Assembly: GCF_014192105.1 (NCBI RefSeq)
Contig: NZ_JACHXK010000003.1
Span: 372,001-436,000, forward strand
Reading direction: 5' to 3'
Source of the DNA: Paenibacillus phyllosphaerae
GTDB taxonomy: Bacteria > Bacillota > Bacilli > Paenibacillales > Paenibacillaceae
DNA length: 64,000 nucleotides
This document shows, piece after piece, positions 1-7,882 of this stretch (position 1 is the first letter of the stretch; each line of letters starts with the position of its first letter). Below the pieces are notes generated by a model that ran no database searches, had not been told where the DNA came from, and worked only from the letters and a program-made list of their open reading frames with translations. Both the position numbers and the translations under genes were made by a program.

Positions 1-615
1 GGAGCAGTTAGCGAATGTGCCTTGCGCAACGCTCTTGCCGCCAAGGGCGGCGATTCCTTTGGCCGGACCGGTCAGATTGAAGTTGGTGAAGCCGTTGATA
101 CGGCGGGCATGCTTGGACGTGGTATCCATTTTCCACGTGCCTTGCTCGTCACGATACACTTCAATGACGGACATGCCTTGGTAGTATAGGCCGCGTTTGA
201 TTTGTTCGGCTGTCATTTTGTCGTCTACGACGGGGCCGATCTGGAAGATCGTCGTATACTCGTGATTGTTCACGAGCAGGCCGCGCGTATTCGAGCCGTT
301 GATCGGGAAGTATGCGTTATAGTCCGAACCGGAGCCGAATTTCTCGCCAGCTTGGTTAATGATGTCGTCGTAGGCGGCAATGACGTCATATTTGAAATTA
401 GGAGGGAGGATCAACTTGTCTTCCTTGGACGGGTCGATCGGGTTGAAGTAACCGCTCACTTTATTCGTCTTGAATCCGAACAGATGATTCGCCGATCCGG
501 TAGCCGCGGAAGCCTTGCCTTCCAGCGTTCCGAGTCCTGCAGAGGCTACGGCCAATGCGGCAGCGCCCGTTCCCAGATAGGATAGAAATGTTTTGCGATC
601 CATGTTCTTGCTCAA
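1..615 (-). CDS. phoX: PhoX family (DUF839) phosphatase, N-terminal part, cut by window edge
   Basis: The 205 codons present read as the start of a PhoX/DUF839 protein, a family of secreted, metal-dependent alkaline phosphatases. The N-terminus resembles a Tat signal peptide: an R-K-T-F-L motif (lysine replacing the second arginine), an alanine/glycine-rich hydrophobic stretch and an A-S-A type cleavage region near residue 35. The mature part contains the family-typical run with NNHEYT and later GMSVIEVYRD. The TTG start at 615 is preferred because AAGGAG lies 9 nt before it; an in-frame ATG lies at 603. The C-terminus is outside the window. Direct repeats resembling a Pho box lie upstream (670-697). 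The family call is firm; the exact enzyme activity is inferred. Confidence 0.85.
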   Translation of the reverse strand, partial: MSKNMDRKTFLSYLGTGAAALAVASAGLGTLEGKASAATGSANHLFGFKTNKVSGYFNPIDPSKEDKLILPPNFKYDVIAAYDDIINQAGEKFGSGSDYNAYFPINGSNTRGLLVNNHEYTTIFQIGPVVDDKMTAEQIKRGLYYQGMSVIEVYRDEQGTWKMDTTSKHARRINGFTNFNLTGPAKGIAALGGKSVAQGTFANCS

Positions 616-669
616 GTAAGCTCACTCCTTAGCGAATTTGTTTGCCTTGGGACAAGCTTAAGCGCGGCT

Positions 670-697
670 TGTTAAGGTGACGTTATGGGGATGTGGA
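670..697 (-). promoter_or_regulatory. Pho-box-like direct repeats upstream of phoX
   Basis: On the minus strand three hexamers recur every 11 bp: TCCACA, ATAACG, TTAACA. PhoP of Bacillus binds tandem TT(A/T/C)ACA-like hexamers with about 5 bp between them. Only the copy nearest the gene is a perfect match and no clear -10 follows at the expected distance, so this is a tentative site, supported mainly by the phosphatase gene downstream. Confidence 0.35.
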
Positions 698-791
698 AAA
701 ATTGTAAAAGATGGAGTTTTATTTGATGCGTTCTCAACGCGAGCTCCGCTGATTTGTCATATGTTTGTCAACGATAGCGAATGGTTTGCAG

Positions 792-820
792 TTGTTACCC
801 TTTCTCAAAAAGGGCATAAT
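792..820 (+). promoter_or_regulatory. hemE-hemH promoter with palindromic spacer
   Basis: TTGTTA, a 17-bp spacer and CATAAT form a sigma-A type promoter about 38 nt before the hemE start. The spacer itself is an inverted repeat, CCCTTT-N5-AAAGGG, filling exactly the interval between -35 and -10, a position where a repressor could act. Confidence 0.6.
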
Positions 821-857
821 GGAAACGAAGGGAAAACGAGAGAAATGGGGAACACGA

Positions 858-1931
858 ATGAGCTATAACGACCGTTTCATCCGGGCATGCCGGAAGGAAT
901 CCGTCGATCGCTTACCCGTCTGGTATATGCGACAAGCGGGTCGCTACGATCCCGACTACCGAAAAATAAAAGAAAAGTATTCGCTATTGGAAATTTGCCG
1001 TCAACCGGAGCTGGCCGCCGAGGTGACGATGATGCCAATCCGCAAACTAGGCGTCGATGCTGCGATTTTATACTCTGATATTATGAATCCGGTTGCGTCG
1101 ATCGGAATCGATTTCGATATTGTGGCGAACGTCGGCCCGGTCATCGATAATCCGATTCGGAGCGCGGCGGACGTGGAAAAGCTGAAGCCGATCGACGTCG
1201 AAGGCGATCTGTCCCACGTGCTGGAGACGATCCGCATTCTTGACCGTGAGCTGACGGTGCCTCTTATTACATTCGCGGGGGCGCCTTTCACGATTGCTTC
1301 TTACCTGATCGAAGGCCGTCCGTCCAAATCGTACATCCGGACGAAGTCGCTCATGTATGGCGATCCGGACGTCTGGTTCAAATTGATGGACAAGCTGGGC
1401 GATATGGTGATCACCTACTTGCGCGCCCACATGGCGGCAGGTGGCAAGGCCTTCCAACTGTTCGACAGCTGGGTCGGCGCACTATCGCCAGCTGACTTCA
1501 AGAAATTCGTGCTGCCGACGATCGAGCGCATCTTCGCGGAGCTGTCCGATCTGCCGCAGCCGAAAATCTATTTCCCCGGCGTTGCCTCGGGCGAGCTGTT
1601 GCCGACGCTTGGCAATGTGAAGGCGGACGTTATCGGTCTGGACTGGCGCGTGCCGATCGCGGAAGGTCGCCGGCGCCTGGGCGGAGCGTTTGCCGTTCAA
1701 GGCAACCTCGATCCTTATATCCTGACGGCTCCGATGGACGTCGTCCAAGCTTACGCCAAGGACATCATCGATCAAGGCATTCAGGAGCCGGGCTATATTT
1801 TCAACCTCGGACATGGTTTGTTCCCGGAAGCTTCGCTTGAGAAGCTGCAGGAATTGACCGCTTTTATTCACGCTTATTCAGCAGATGCACTCGCATCGCG
1901 TAACGGCAAGGAGGAAGTTAAACATGTCTAA
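858..1931 (+). CDS. hemE: Uroporphyrinogen decarboxylase HemE
   Basis: This enzyme decarboxylates the four acetate side chains of uroporphyrinogen III to give coproporphyrinogen III in the cytoplasm. The 357-residue product has the usual family length. The N-terminal substrate-binding signature PVWYMRQAGRY is near residue 20, followed by YSDIM and a conserved GAPFT segment near residue 140. The ATG at 858 gives the canonical family N-terminus; longer upstream frames lack family similarity. The stop overlaps the start of hemH by 8 nt and the hemH ribosome-binding site lies inside hemE, so translation is probably coupled. A promoter at 792-820 serves the pair. hemY/cgoX does not follow, unlike the hemEHY order of B. 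subtilis. Confidence 0.97.
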   Translation: MSYNDRFIRACRKESVDRLPVWYMRQAGRYDPDYRKIKEKYSLLEICRQPELAAEVTMMPIRKLGVDAAILYSDIMNPVASIGIDFDIVANVGPVIDNPIRSAADVEKLKPIDVEGDLSHVLETIRILDRELTVPLITFAGAPFTIASYLIEGRPSKSYIRTKSLMYGDPDVWFKLMDKLGDMVITYLRAHMAAGGKAFQLFDSWVGALSPADFKKFVLPTIERIFAELSDLPQPKIYFPGVASGELLPTLGNVKADVIGLDWRVPIAEGRRRLGGAFAVQGNLDPYILTAPMDVVQAYAKDIIDQGIQEPGYIFNLGHGLFPEASLEKLQELTAFIHAYSADALASRNGKEEVKHV

Positions 1932-2850
1932 TGAGAGAATCGGCGTACTCGTCATGTCGTACGGAACACCGGAGAGCCTTGACGGCGTCGAGGAATACTA
2001 TACGCATATCCGTCGCGGCAACCCGCCAACGCCAGAACTGCTCGATGAGCTCAAGGGGCGCTATGAAGCCGTAGTCGGCGGCGTATTCCCGCTGCGGGAG
2101 AACACGAACAATCAGGTCGCTGCGCTGCAGAAGACATTGGATGCGGCGGCGCCTGGCCGTTATGTTTGCTACCAGGGGCTCAAGCACGCTCGTCCATATA
2201 TTGAGGACGGCGTAGAAGCGATGGCGAAGGACGGCATAACCAAAGCGATCGGCATCGTGCTTGCGCCGCACTACTCGATGATGAGCGTAGGCGGCTATAT
2301 CAAGCGGGCGAAGGAGAAAGCCGGCGAGCTTGGCGTGGCGATGTCGTTCGTGGAGAGCTACCACCTGCATCCGAAACTGATCGAGGCGCTCGTCGACCGA
2401 GTCGTCGGCAAGCTTGGCGAGTTCGACCGCAGCCAGCCGATCAAGGTGCTGTTCAGTGCGCACAGTCTGCCTGAGCGTATCCGCGAGATGGGCGATCCGT
2501 ACGAGAAGCAGTTGCTCGAGACTTCCGAGGCGGTCGCGAATAAAGCTGGCGTAGCGGACTGGTCGTTCACTTGGCAGAGCGCGGGCCGCACGCACGAACC
2601 TTGGCTCGGTCCGGACATTCTCGATACGCTCAAGGAGCTGGCCGATCAAGGGATGAAGCAGGTGCTGTCTGCCCCGGTCGGCTTCGTCTCTGACCATCTG
2701 GAAGTGCTCTACGACCTCGATATCGAGGCGAAGGCCGTATCGGCGGACTTGGACATTCACTTCGAACGGATCGATATGCTCAATACGGACGCTTTCTATA
2801 TGGAGGCGCTCGCGGAATCCGTCGTGGATAAAGATGAATGGAAGGCTTAA
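1924..2850 (+). CDS. hemH: Coproporphyrin/protoporphyrin ferrochelatase HemH (CpfC)
   Basis: Inserts ferrous iron into the porphyrin macrocycle. In Firmicutes this is normally coproporphyrin III (CpfC) in the coproporphyrin-dependent pathway, an assignment known for the group and inferred here. The 308-residue protein begins with GVLVMSYGTP, carries the APHYS segment with the metal-site histidine near residue 118, and has FSAHSLP near residue 178 and a conserved glutamate-rich stretch near the C-terminus. AAGGAGG precedes the ATG at 1924 by about 7 nt. It overlaps hemE by 8 nt and is followed by a terminator, so hemE-hemH is a two-gene operon. Confidence 0.96.
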   Translation: MSNERIGVLVMSYGTPESLDGVEEYYTHIRRGNPPTPELLDELKGRYEAVVGGVFPLRENTNNQVAALQKTLDAAAPGRYVCYQGLKHARPYIEDGVEAMAKDGITKAIGIVLAPHYSMMSVGGYIKRAKEKAGELGVAMSFVESYHLHPKLIEALVDRVVGKLGEFDRSQPIKVLFSAHSLPERIREMGDPYEKQLLETSEAVANKAGVADWSFTWQSAGRTHEPWLGPDILDTLKELADQGMKQVLSAPVGFVSDHLEVLYDLDIEAKAVSADLDIHFERIDMLNTDAFYMEALAESVVDKDEWKA

Positions 2851-2879
2851 GAGGCCACGAATAATAAGGTAATCGAACA

Positions 2880-2920
2880 AGAGGTTGTCCGTAGCGGTTG
2901 CGACGGGCCGCCTCTTTTTT
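2880..2920 (+). terminator. Terminator after hemH
   Basis: An imperfect stem pairs GAGG with CCTC and GTCCGT with ACGGGC around a loop, followed by six T. It ends the hemE-hemH transcript. Confidence 0.65.
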
Positions 2921-2941
2921 GTTGCGCGGTTCAGTGGATGC

Positions 2942-2985
2942 AAAAAGGAAAAGGCGCCGCAGGAAGCATCCCTGCAGCGCCTTTC
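2942..2985 (-). terminator. Terminator after pgpA (minus strand)
   Basis: A long stem reads GGAAAGGCGCTGCAGG on the minus strand and pairs with CCTGCGGCGCCTTTTCC, followed by a T-rich stretch on the minus strand. It lies between convergent hemH and pgpA. Confidence 0.7.
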
Positions 2986-3050
2986 CGGCTCATAGGCGGT
3001 TATGTATATAATCAATGGGTTGTTCTGCGAACGGTATTCATCATTCATGA

Positions 3051-3590
3051 TTAATCAAGCGGCGGATCGGTGCGTCCTTCGCGCTCGGCCTGCTTGCGAT
3101 GCGCGATCCGGCTGCTGGCCGCGGCGGCAATCGCGCCGACGATATCGTCCAGGAAGGTATGGCACTGAGCGTCATTCTTATCGTTCAGCTTCTTCAGAAT
3201 GCCGGGCTTGAGCTTGTCGACATAACCAAAGTTGGTGAAGCCGATGCTGCCATATACATTCACGATGGACAGGGCGAGAATCTCGTCGCAGCCGTATAAT
3301 CCTTCGTCGTTCTCGATCATTTCCTGAAGCGGAGGCAGCAGCTTGCCTTCTTCGGCAAGCAGGTCCAGCTGAATGCCTGTTAGCACCGCATTCTGCACCT
3401 CGCGCTTGGTTAATACGGCTTCGACGTAGTTCTCACACTCCTCTTGCGTAAGATCAGGATAATAATCCTTCTGGAGGAAGAGGACGAGTTCGGCGATCTG
3501 CGCCTTCGTTACGCCCCGCTGAGCAAGCCATTCCTTCGTTGCGGCTGCGACGCTCTTGCTATTTAAGCTGTAAAGTTTGGACTTGGTCAT
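3051..3590 (-). CDS. pgpA: Phosphatidylglycerophosphatase A-type protein (YutG/PgpA family)
   Basis: Predicted to dephosphorylate phosphatidylglycerol phosphate to phosphatidylglycerol at the membrane, or to be a YutG-like relative. The 179-residue protein carries the family core in its second half: NDEGLYGCDEIL, a VYGSIGFTNFGYVDK segment and an acidic LDDIVGA motif close to the C-terminus, matching the conserved acidic residues of PgpA. The ATG at 3590 has an AGAGGTG ribosome-binding site; an upstream in-frame start lacks one. It is transcribed alone, divergent from gerM. The family is clear; the precise substrate is not established by sequence. Confidence 0.85.
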   Translation of the reverse strand: MTKSKLYSLNSKSVAAATKEWLAQRGVTKAQIAELVLFLQKDYYPDLTQEECENYVEAVLTKREVQNAVLTGIQLDLLAEEGKLLPPLQEMIENDEGLYGCDEILALSIVNVYGSIGFTNFGYVDKLKPGILKKLNDKNDAQCHTFLDDIVGAIAAAASSRIAHRKQAEREGRTDPPLD

Positions 3591-3728
3591 GTGCTGCACC
3601 TCTTGTCTCAAATTAGTGGACAAAACTGGTCTAATCGTAAGGACGGGCTCGTATACATAGTACTACAAAAGGAGACTTGTACCAAATACGCACCCATCTC
3701 AATCGGATGATCAAAAAAGGGAGGAAAC

Positions 3729-4853
3729 ATGAACATGACTCAATACCGTATGATTCGCCGGGTAGCGCTTACTGGAGCGCTTGCGCTGCCGATCCTGACG
3801 ACTGGCTGCGGGATCTTCTCGCAGGAAGCGAGCAAGCAGATTGACCCGCCGCAGAATACATCGCAGAACGCGACGGGCGCAGCGAACGAAACTGCAGCCG
3901 GACAAGCCGGCGCAACCGAACAAACGACTACGCAGCCGACTGGAACAGAAACGGCCGTGCAGGGTGATCAGACGCAGCTCACCGTCTATCTGAAAGATCA
4001 GCATCAGCTCCTTGCTCCCGTGTCGGTGCTAGCATCGCTTGAAGGCAACCAGAAGGCGGGCCAGAAGGCGCTTGAGCTGATGGTGGCGGAAGGTCCTTAT
4101 GCAGCCGAGCTGCCGATCGGATTCGAAGCGGTGCTGCCGAAGGGGACGATCGTGAACGATCTTACCATTGAGGACGATCAGAAGCTGGCTATGGTCGATT
4201 TGTCCAGCTCGTTCGGTAACTATGCGCCTGAAGAAGAGCGCAGAATCGTAGAGGCGGTAACTTGGACGCTGACAAGCCTTCCGGGCGTGAATAAGGTGCA
4301 GCTTTCCGTTGACGGCGTGAAGCTTGGCGAGATGCCGGTAGACCGCTTCCCGCTGGATGAGCCGCTCACGCGCGCGGTAGGCATTAACCTCGAGGTGGAC
4401 GAAGGCGTAGATTACAGCCAATCGACGCCGGTAACGCTGTATTTCTCGTCGGTATCGCCTAGCGACGAAAGCTACTATGTACCGGTAACGCGCCTGATCG
4501 ACCGTACCGATAATAAAGCCAAATCCGCGATTCAAGAGCTGATCGCCGGCCCGCTGGACAGCATTACCGGGAACGGCAGCCTGATTCCAGTATCCACGCC
4601 TGATGTCGTCGTGAAGTCGATCGAGAAAGGCGCCGACGTCGTCTCCATCGCGCTTGAAGACAGCGCTTATGTGGAAGGACAGAAGATGCCGGCTGAACTG
4701 CTCGAAGCGCTCGTTCTTTCGTTAACGGAGAACACGGGTATTGGCAAGGTACAGATCAGCATCAACGGCAGCTCGAATATTATGGATACGAACAATGTGG
4801 ATTACAGCAAGCCGGTCTCCAGACCTGAGGTAGTGAACGCCATTAAGTCCTAA
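3729..4853 (+). CDS. gerM: GerM-like lipoprotein with two GerMN domains
   Basis: GerM is needed for spore formation and germination in Bacillus, where it works with the engulfment machinery at the outer forespore membrane. The 374-residue product has a lipoprotein signal (hydrophobic stretch ending LTTGCG, lipidated Cys near residue 27), a low-complexity Thr/Ala/Gln linker to about residue 80, then two similar GerMN domains at about 80-185 and 230-345. Each contains a LTVYLKDQ- or VTLYFSS-type first strand and an SVDG- or SING-type element. A GGAGG precedes the ATG. In B. subtilis gerM lies directly before rph; here metNPQ lies between them. A strong terminator follows. Confidence 0.9.
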   Translation: MNMTQYRMIRRVALTGALALPILTTGCGIFSQEASKQIDPPQNTSQNATGAANETAAGQAGATEQTTTQPTGTETAVQGDQTQLTVYLKDQHQLLAPVSVLASLEGNQKAGQKALELMVAEGPYAAELPIGFEAVLPKGTIVNDLTIEDDQKLAMVDLSSSFGNYAPEEERRIVEAVTWTLTSLPGVNKVQLSVDGVKLGEMPVDRFPLDEPLTRAVGINLEVDEGVDYSQSTPVTLYFSSVSPSDESYYVPVTRLIDRTDNKAKSAIQELIAGPLDSITGNGSLIPVSTPDVVVKSIEKGADVVSIALEDSAYVEGQKMPAELLEALVLSLTENTGIGKVQISINGSSNIMDTNNVDYSKPVSRPEVVNAIKS

Positions 4854-4870
4854 ATGTGACGATTGCATGA

Positions 4871-4906
4871 AAAAGCCCGAACTTCTTTGTGAAGTCGGGC
4901 TTTTTT
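4871..4906 (+). terminator. Terminator after gerM
   Basis: The stem AGCCCGA-A-CTTC pairs with GAAGTCGGGCT around a TTTGT loop and is followed by six T. Confidence 0.9.
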
Positions 4907-4930
4907 GTATCTTCTGGATTATTTTTGTTA

Positions 4931-4959
4931 TTGACGATATAGTCGGGGGTTGGTAAAAT
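4931..4959 (+). promoter_or_regulatory. Promoter of the metNPQ operon
   Basis: TTGACG, a 17-bp spacer and TAAAAT. The transcript would begin near 4966 and carry a leader of about 185 nt before metN. No S-box or T-box signature is visible in that leader. A 10-bp hairpin lies at 5023-5047 (AAGGCTTCAA against TTGAAGCTTT) and a small one at 5119-5136 ends at the ribosome-binding site. Confidence 0.65.
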
Positions 4960-5149
4960 GCTTCATATCCGTGTAATATGATAGGAATAATGTGGAAAGT
5001 CGAACAAACTGTGATAAGTCAAGGCTTCAATGGGGTTGAAGCTTTACATAGACGTCAGGCAATCAAAAGAGGCACAATAGGGTATTATACGTGGTATCGA
5101 TTGTTAGTGCAATAATAATGCATAATTTATGATGCAGGAGGGTTTAAAA

Positions 5150-6157
5150 CTGATACATTTAGAAAGTATTACCAAAAAGTATCGGGTCGGATCAACCTCC
5201 GTTGATGCGGTCACAGATATTTCTTTGACCGTGCGCAAAGGGGAAATATTCGGAATCATCGGCCATTCCGGCGCAGGGAAGAGCACGCTGCTGCGGTGCA
5301 TCAATCTGCTCGAGCGCCCGTCGTCAGGGACGGTTAACGTAGGCGGCGTGGACTTGACGAAACTGACCGACCGTCAGCTGCAGAAGGAACGTCGCAAGAT
5401 CGGCATGATATTCCAACATTTCAATCTGCTCTCCATGGCTACGGTGCGCGAGAATATCGCTTTCCCGCTCAAACTGGCCAAGCTGTCGGGCACGGAGATC
5501 AAGAACCGCGTCGATGAATTGCTTAAGCTTGTCGGCCTCGAGGGTCATGGCGACAAATATCCTGCGCAGCTGTCGGGCGGACAGAAGCAGCGCGTCGGGA
5601 TTGCACGTGCGCTCGCGAACAACCCGGATGTCCTCTTATGCGATGAAGCGACATCGGCTCTGGATCCGCAGACGACGAACGCGATTTTGTCGCTCATTCT
5701 CGATATTAATCAGAAGCTTGGCATTACCGTTGTGCTCATTACCCATGAGATGCAGGTTATCCGCTCCATATGCGACCGGGTTGCCGTTATCGACGATGGG
5801 CAAATCGTCGAGCTTGGCGATGTAATCGACGTCTTCCTGAAGCCGCAGCATAAGGTAACGCAGGACTTTGTCGATGAAGTATCGGACTCGGCAGGCGATC
5901 TCGGCCAGCTGGTCAAAGCCCGCAGCGGACGTGTATTCCGGGTTCATTTTGTCGGCGAATTAACGTATGAGCCGATCCTTTATAACGCCGTTAAGAAGAC
6001 TTCGGTGCAGTTCGCAATTCTGCAAGGAACGATTTCGCGGATGAAGCAGACCCCTTACGGCGAGCTGATCGTCGAGTTGATCGGGCCTGACGCCGAGATC
6101 GGCGGTATTATTGACCGGCTGAAGCAAGACGGTTTGAATGTGGAGGAATTGACATGA
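5150..6157 (+). CDS. metN: Methionine ABC importer ATP-binding protein MetN, probable CTG start
   Basis: This is the ATPase of the MetNPQ methionine importer. Walker A (GHSGAGKST) is near residue 35, the Q-loop follows, the ABC signature LSGGQ is near residue 140, Walker B is LLCDEATS, and a C-terminal NIL domain occupies about residues 260-330; NIL is the regulatory methionine-sensing domain in this family. The start is unusual. AGGAGGG at 5136-5142 lies 7 nt before CTG at 5150, and reading from this CTG gives the family-like N-terminus (M)IHLESITKKY. The in-frame ATG codons at 5129 and 5132 have no ribosome-binding site and would place the Shine-Dalgarno inside the gene. The stop overlaps the metP start (ATGA). 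Confidence 0.95.
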   Translation: MIHLESITKKYRVGSTSVDAVTDISLTVRKGEIFGIIGHSGAGKSTLLRCINLLERPSSGTVNVGGVDLTKLTDRQLQKERRKIGMIFQHFNLLSMATVRENIAFPLKLAKLSGTEIKNRVDELLKLVGLEGHGDKYPAQLSGGQKQRVGIARALANNPDVLLCDEATSALDPQTTNAILSLILDINQKLGITVVLITHEMQVIRSICDRVAVIDDGQIVELGDVIDVFLKPQHKVTQDFVDEVSDSAGDLGQLVKARSGRVFRVHFVGELTYEPILYNAVKKTSVQFAILQGTISRMKQTPYGELIVELIGPDAEIGGIIDRLKQDGLNVEELT

Positions 6158-6813
6158 GTTTTGAGAATGTGCGTTGGGAGGAGATATGGGAAGCCTCCAA
6201 GGATACGCTTAGCATGACGGTTTGGTCGCTTGCGTTCACGATTGTCATCGGCTTTATATTGGGTCTGATCCTGTTCCTGACCTCACGAAGGCAGCTGCTG
6301 GAGCAGTCGATTGTATATAGCGTGCTCTCGTTCGTCGTCAATATCATTCGTTCGGTTCCGTTCGTCATTCTGATGATTACGATCATGCCGTTCACGAAAC
6401 TGATTACCGGCACAACCTTCGGCGTTGCAGGGACGATTCCGCCGCTTATCGTGGCTGCTGCTCCATTCTTCGCCCGTCTGGTCGAGACGGCGCTCCGTGA
6501 AGTAGACCGAGGGGTTATCGAGGCGGCCGTTGCTATGGGAGCTTCCAAATGGGACATCGTCTCCCGCGTCCTTCTTCGTGAAGCGCGTCCGGGCCTCTTG
6601 GCGGCCGTTACGGTTACCGCGGTTACGCTCGTCTCCTACACGGCGATGTCCGGCGTTATCGGTGGCGGCGGTCTCGGCGACCTGGCGCTTCGTTACGGCT
6701 ATCAACGCTTCCAGACCGACGTTATGCTTGTTACCGTCGTGCTGCTTATCGTATTGGTTCAACTCCTGCAAACGGCCGGCGACCTTCTTGTGCGCCGCTA
6801 CAGCCGTAAGTAA
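6154..6813 (+). CDS. metP: Methionine ABC importer permease MetP (MetI)
   Basis: Membrane permease of the methionine importer. The 219-residue protein has about five hydrophobic helices and the EAA-type coupling loop (EAAVAMGASKWDIVSRVLLREA) near residues 128-149 that contacts the ATPase. The GGGGLGDLA segment near residue 170 is typical of MetI-type permeases. It begins inside the metN stop codon (ATGA overlap), indicating coupled translation, and precedes the binding protein metQ by 50 nt. Confidence 0.95.
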   Translation: MSFENVRWEEIWEASKDTLSMTVWSLAFTIVIGFILGLILFLTSRRQLLEQSIVYSVLSFVVNIIRSVPFVILMITIMPFTKLITGTTFGVAGTIPPLIVAAAPFFARLVETALREVDRGVIEAAVAMGASKWDIVSRVLLREARPGLLAAVTVTAVTLVSYTAMSGVIGGGGLGDLALRYGYQRFQTDVMLVTVVLLIVLVQLLQTAGDLLVRRYSRK

Positions 6814-6863
6814 GGATTCATGAACATAGAGACAAGTCATTATTATTAGGAGGGATTCCCAAG

Positions 6864-7745
6864 ATGAAGAAATTAAGTTTGGTCCTGCTTACGATCGTCC
6901 TTGCGGTGGTTGTGTCCGCTTGCGGCGCGAAGAACAACGAGAATACGGCTAACAATGCAGCGAATAACGCTGCACAAGGCAATGGCGCTACAGAAGGCAA
7001 TGCAGCTACAGGCGAGACGACAGAGGAAGTTACGCTTAAAGTCGGCGCATCGCCAGTACCGCATGCCGAGATCCTGAAGCATATCGCTCCAGCGCTCAAA
7101 GAGCAAGGCGTTAACCTTGAAGTCGTTGAATTCACGGATTACGTTCAACCGAACGTGCAGCTGTATGAAAAAGAAATCGACGCGAACTTCTTCCAACACG
7201 TTCCATACCTGGATCAGTTCAACAAAGATAAAGGCTATGACCTTGTGAGCGTAGCTCCGGTTCACCTCGAGCCATTCGGCGCTTACTCCAAAAAAGTGAA
7301 AACGGCCGACGAGCTGAAAGAAGGCGCTAAAGTCGTGATTCCGAACGATCCGTCCAACGCTGGCCGCGCGCTTGCGCTGATGGCTGCTAACGGCCTCATC
7401 ACGCTGAAAGATGGCGTAGGCGTAGCGGGTACGGTAGCCGATATTACCGAGAATCCGAAGAAACTTGAGATTACGGAAGTTGAAGCAGCTATGCTGCCGC
7501 GTCTTCTGGATGAAGTCGATCTCGCGCTGATCAACACGAACTATGCCCTTGAAGCGGACCTTGTTCCAACGACTGACGCGCTGTTCATTGAAGGCAACGA
7601 CTCGCCTTACGCGAACGTTCTCGTAGCGCGTCCGGACAACAAAGAGTCCGACGCGATTAAGAAACTCGTTGCGGCACTGCAATCGGAAGACGTGAAGAAA
7701 TTCATCGAAGACACATACAAAGGTTCGATCGTTGCGGCATTCTAA
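6864..7745 (+). CDS. metQ: Methionine-binding lipoprotein MetQ (NlpA family)
   Basis: Extracellular lipid-anchored receptor that captures methionine for MetNP. The 293-residue precursor has a signal peptide ending VVSACG (lipidated Cys near residue 20), an Asn/Ala-rich linker to about residue 48, and the NlpA fold beginning VTLKVGASPVPHAEIL, with DYVQPN and NFFQHVPYLD farther on, all typical of MetQ. AGGAGGG precedes the ATG by 9 nt. A terminator follows, so metN-metP-metQ forms a complete importer operon. Confidence 0.95.
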   Translation: MKKLSLVLLTIVLAVVVSACGAKNNENTANNAANNAAQGNGATEGNAATGETTEEVTLKVGASPVPHAEILKHIAPALKEQGVNLEVVEFTDYVQPNVQLYEKEIDANFFQHVPYLDQFNKDKGYDLVSVAPVHLEPFGAYSKKVKTADELKEGAKVVIPNDPSNAGRALALMAANGLITLKDGVGVAGTVADITENPKKLEITEVEAAMLPRLLDEVDLALINTNYALEADLVPTTDALFIEGNDSPYANVLVARPDNKESDAIKKLVAALQSEDVKKFIEDTYKGSIVAAF

Positions 7746-7762
7746 TTGACCTGCACATAGAA

Positions 7763-7803
7763 GAGCGGCGTTCCCTTTCATAAGGGGGCGCCGCTTGTTC
7801 ATT
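7763..7803 (+). terminator. Terminator after metQ
   Basis: The stem AGCGGCG-CCCTT pairs with AAGGG-CGCCGCT around a short loop and leads into TTGTTCATTT. The T-tract is interrupted, so some read-through into rph is possible. Confidence 0.6.
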
Positions 7804-7882
7804 TCCCGGCCAAGATGATTTTCCATTCCGGGTCTGGTAGAATAGGGTGATGAATACGTTTGACGAAAGGATTACGCTTACG

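Noticed and set aside
677-868. Small plus-strand frame before hemE
   Set aside because: Contains the hemE promoter and has no ribosome-binding site.
1918-3048. Long open frame on the minus strand opposite hemH
   Set aside because: Antisense shadow of a clear ferrochelatase gene; Arg/His-rich composition and no ribosome-binding site.
4960-5149. S-box or T-box before metN
   Set aside because: No conserved S-box core or GGTGGTACCGCG sequence could be found.
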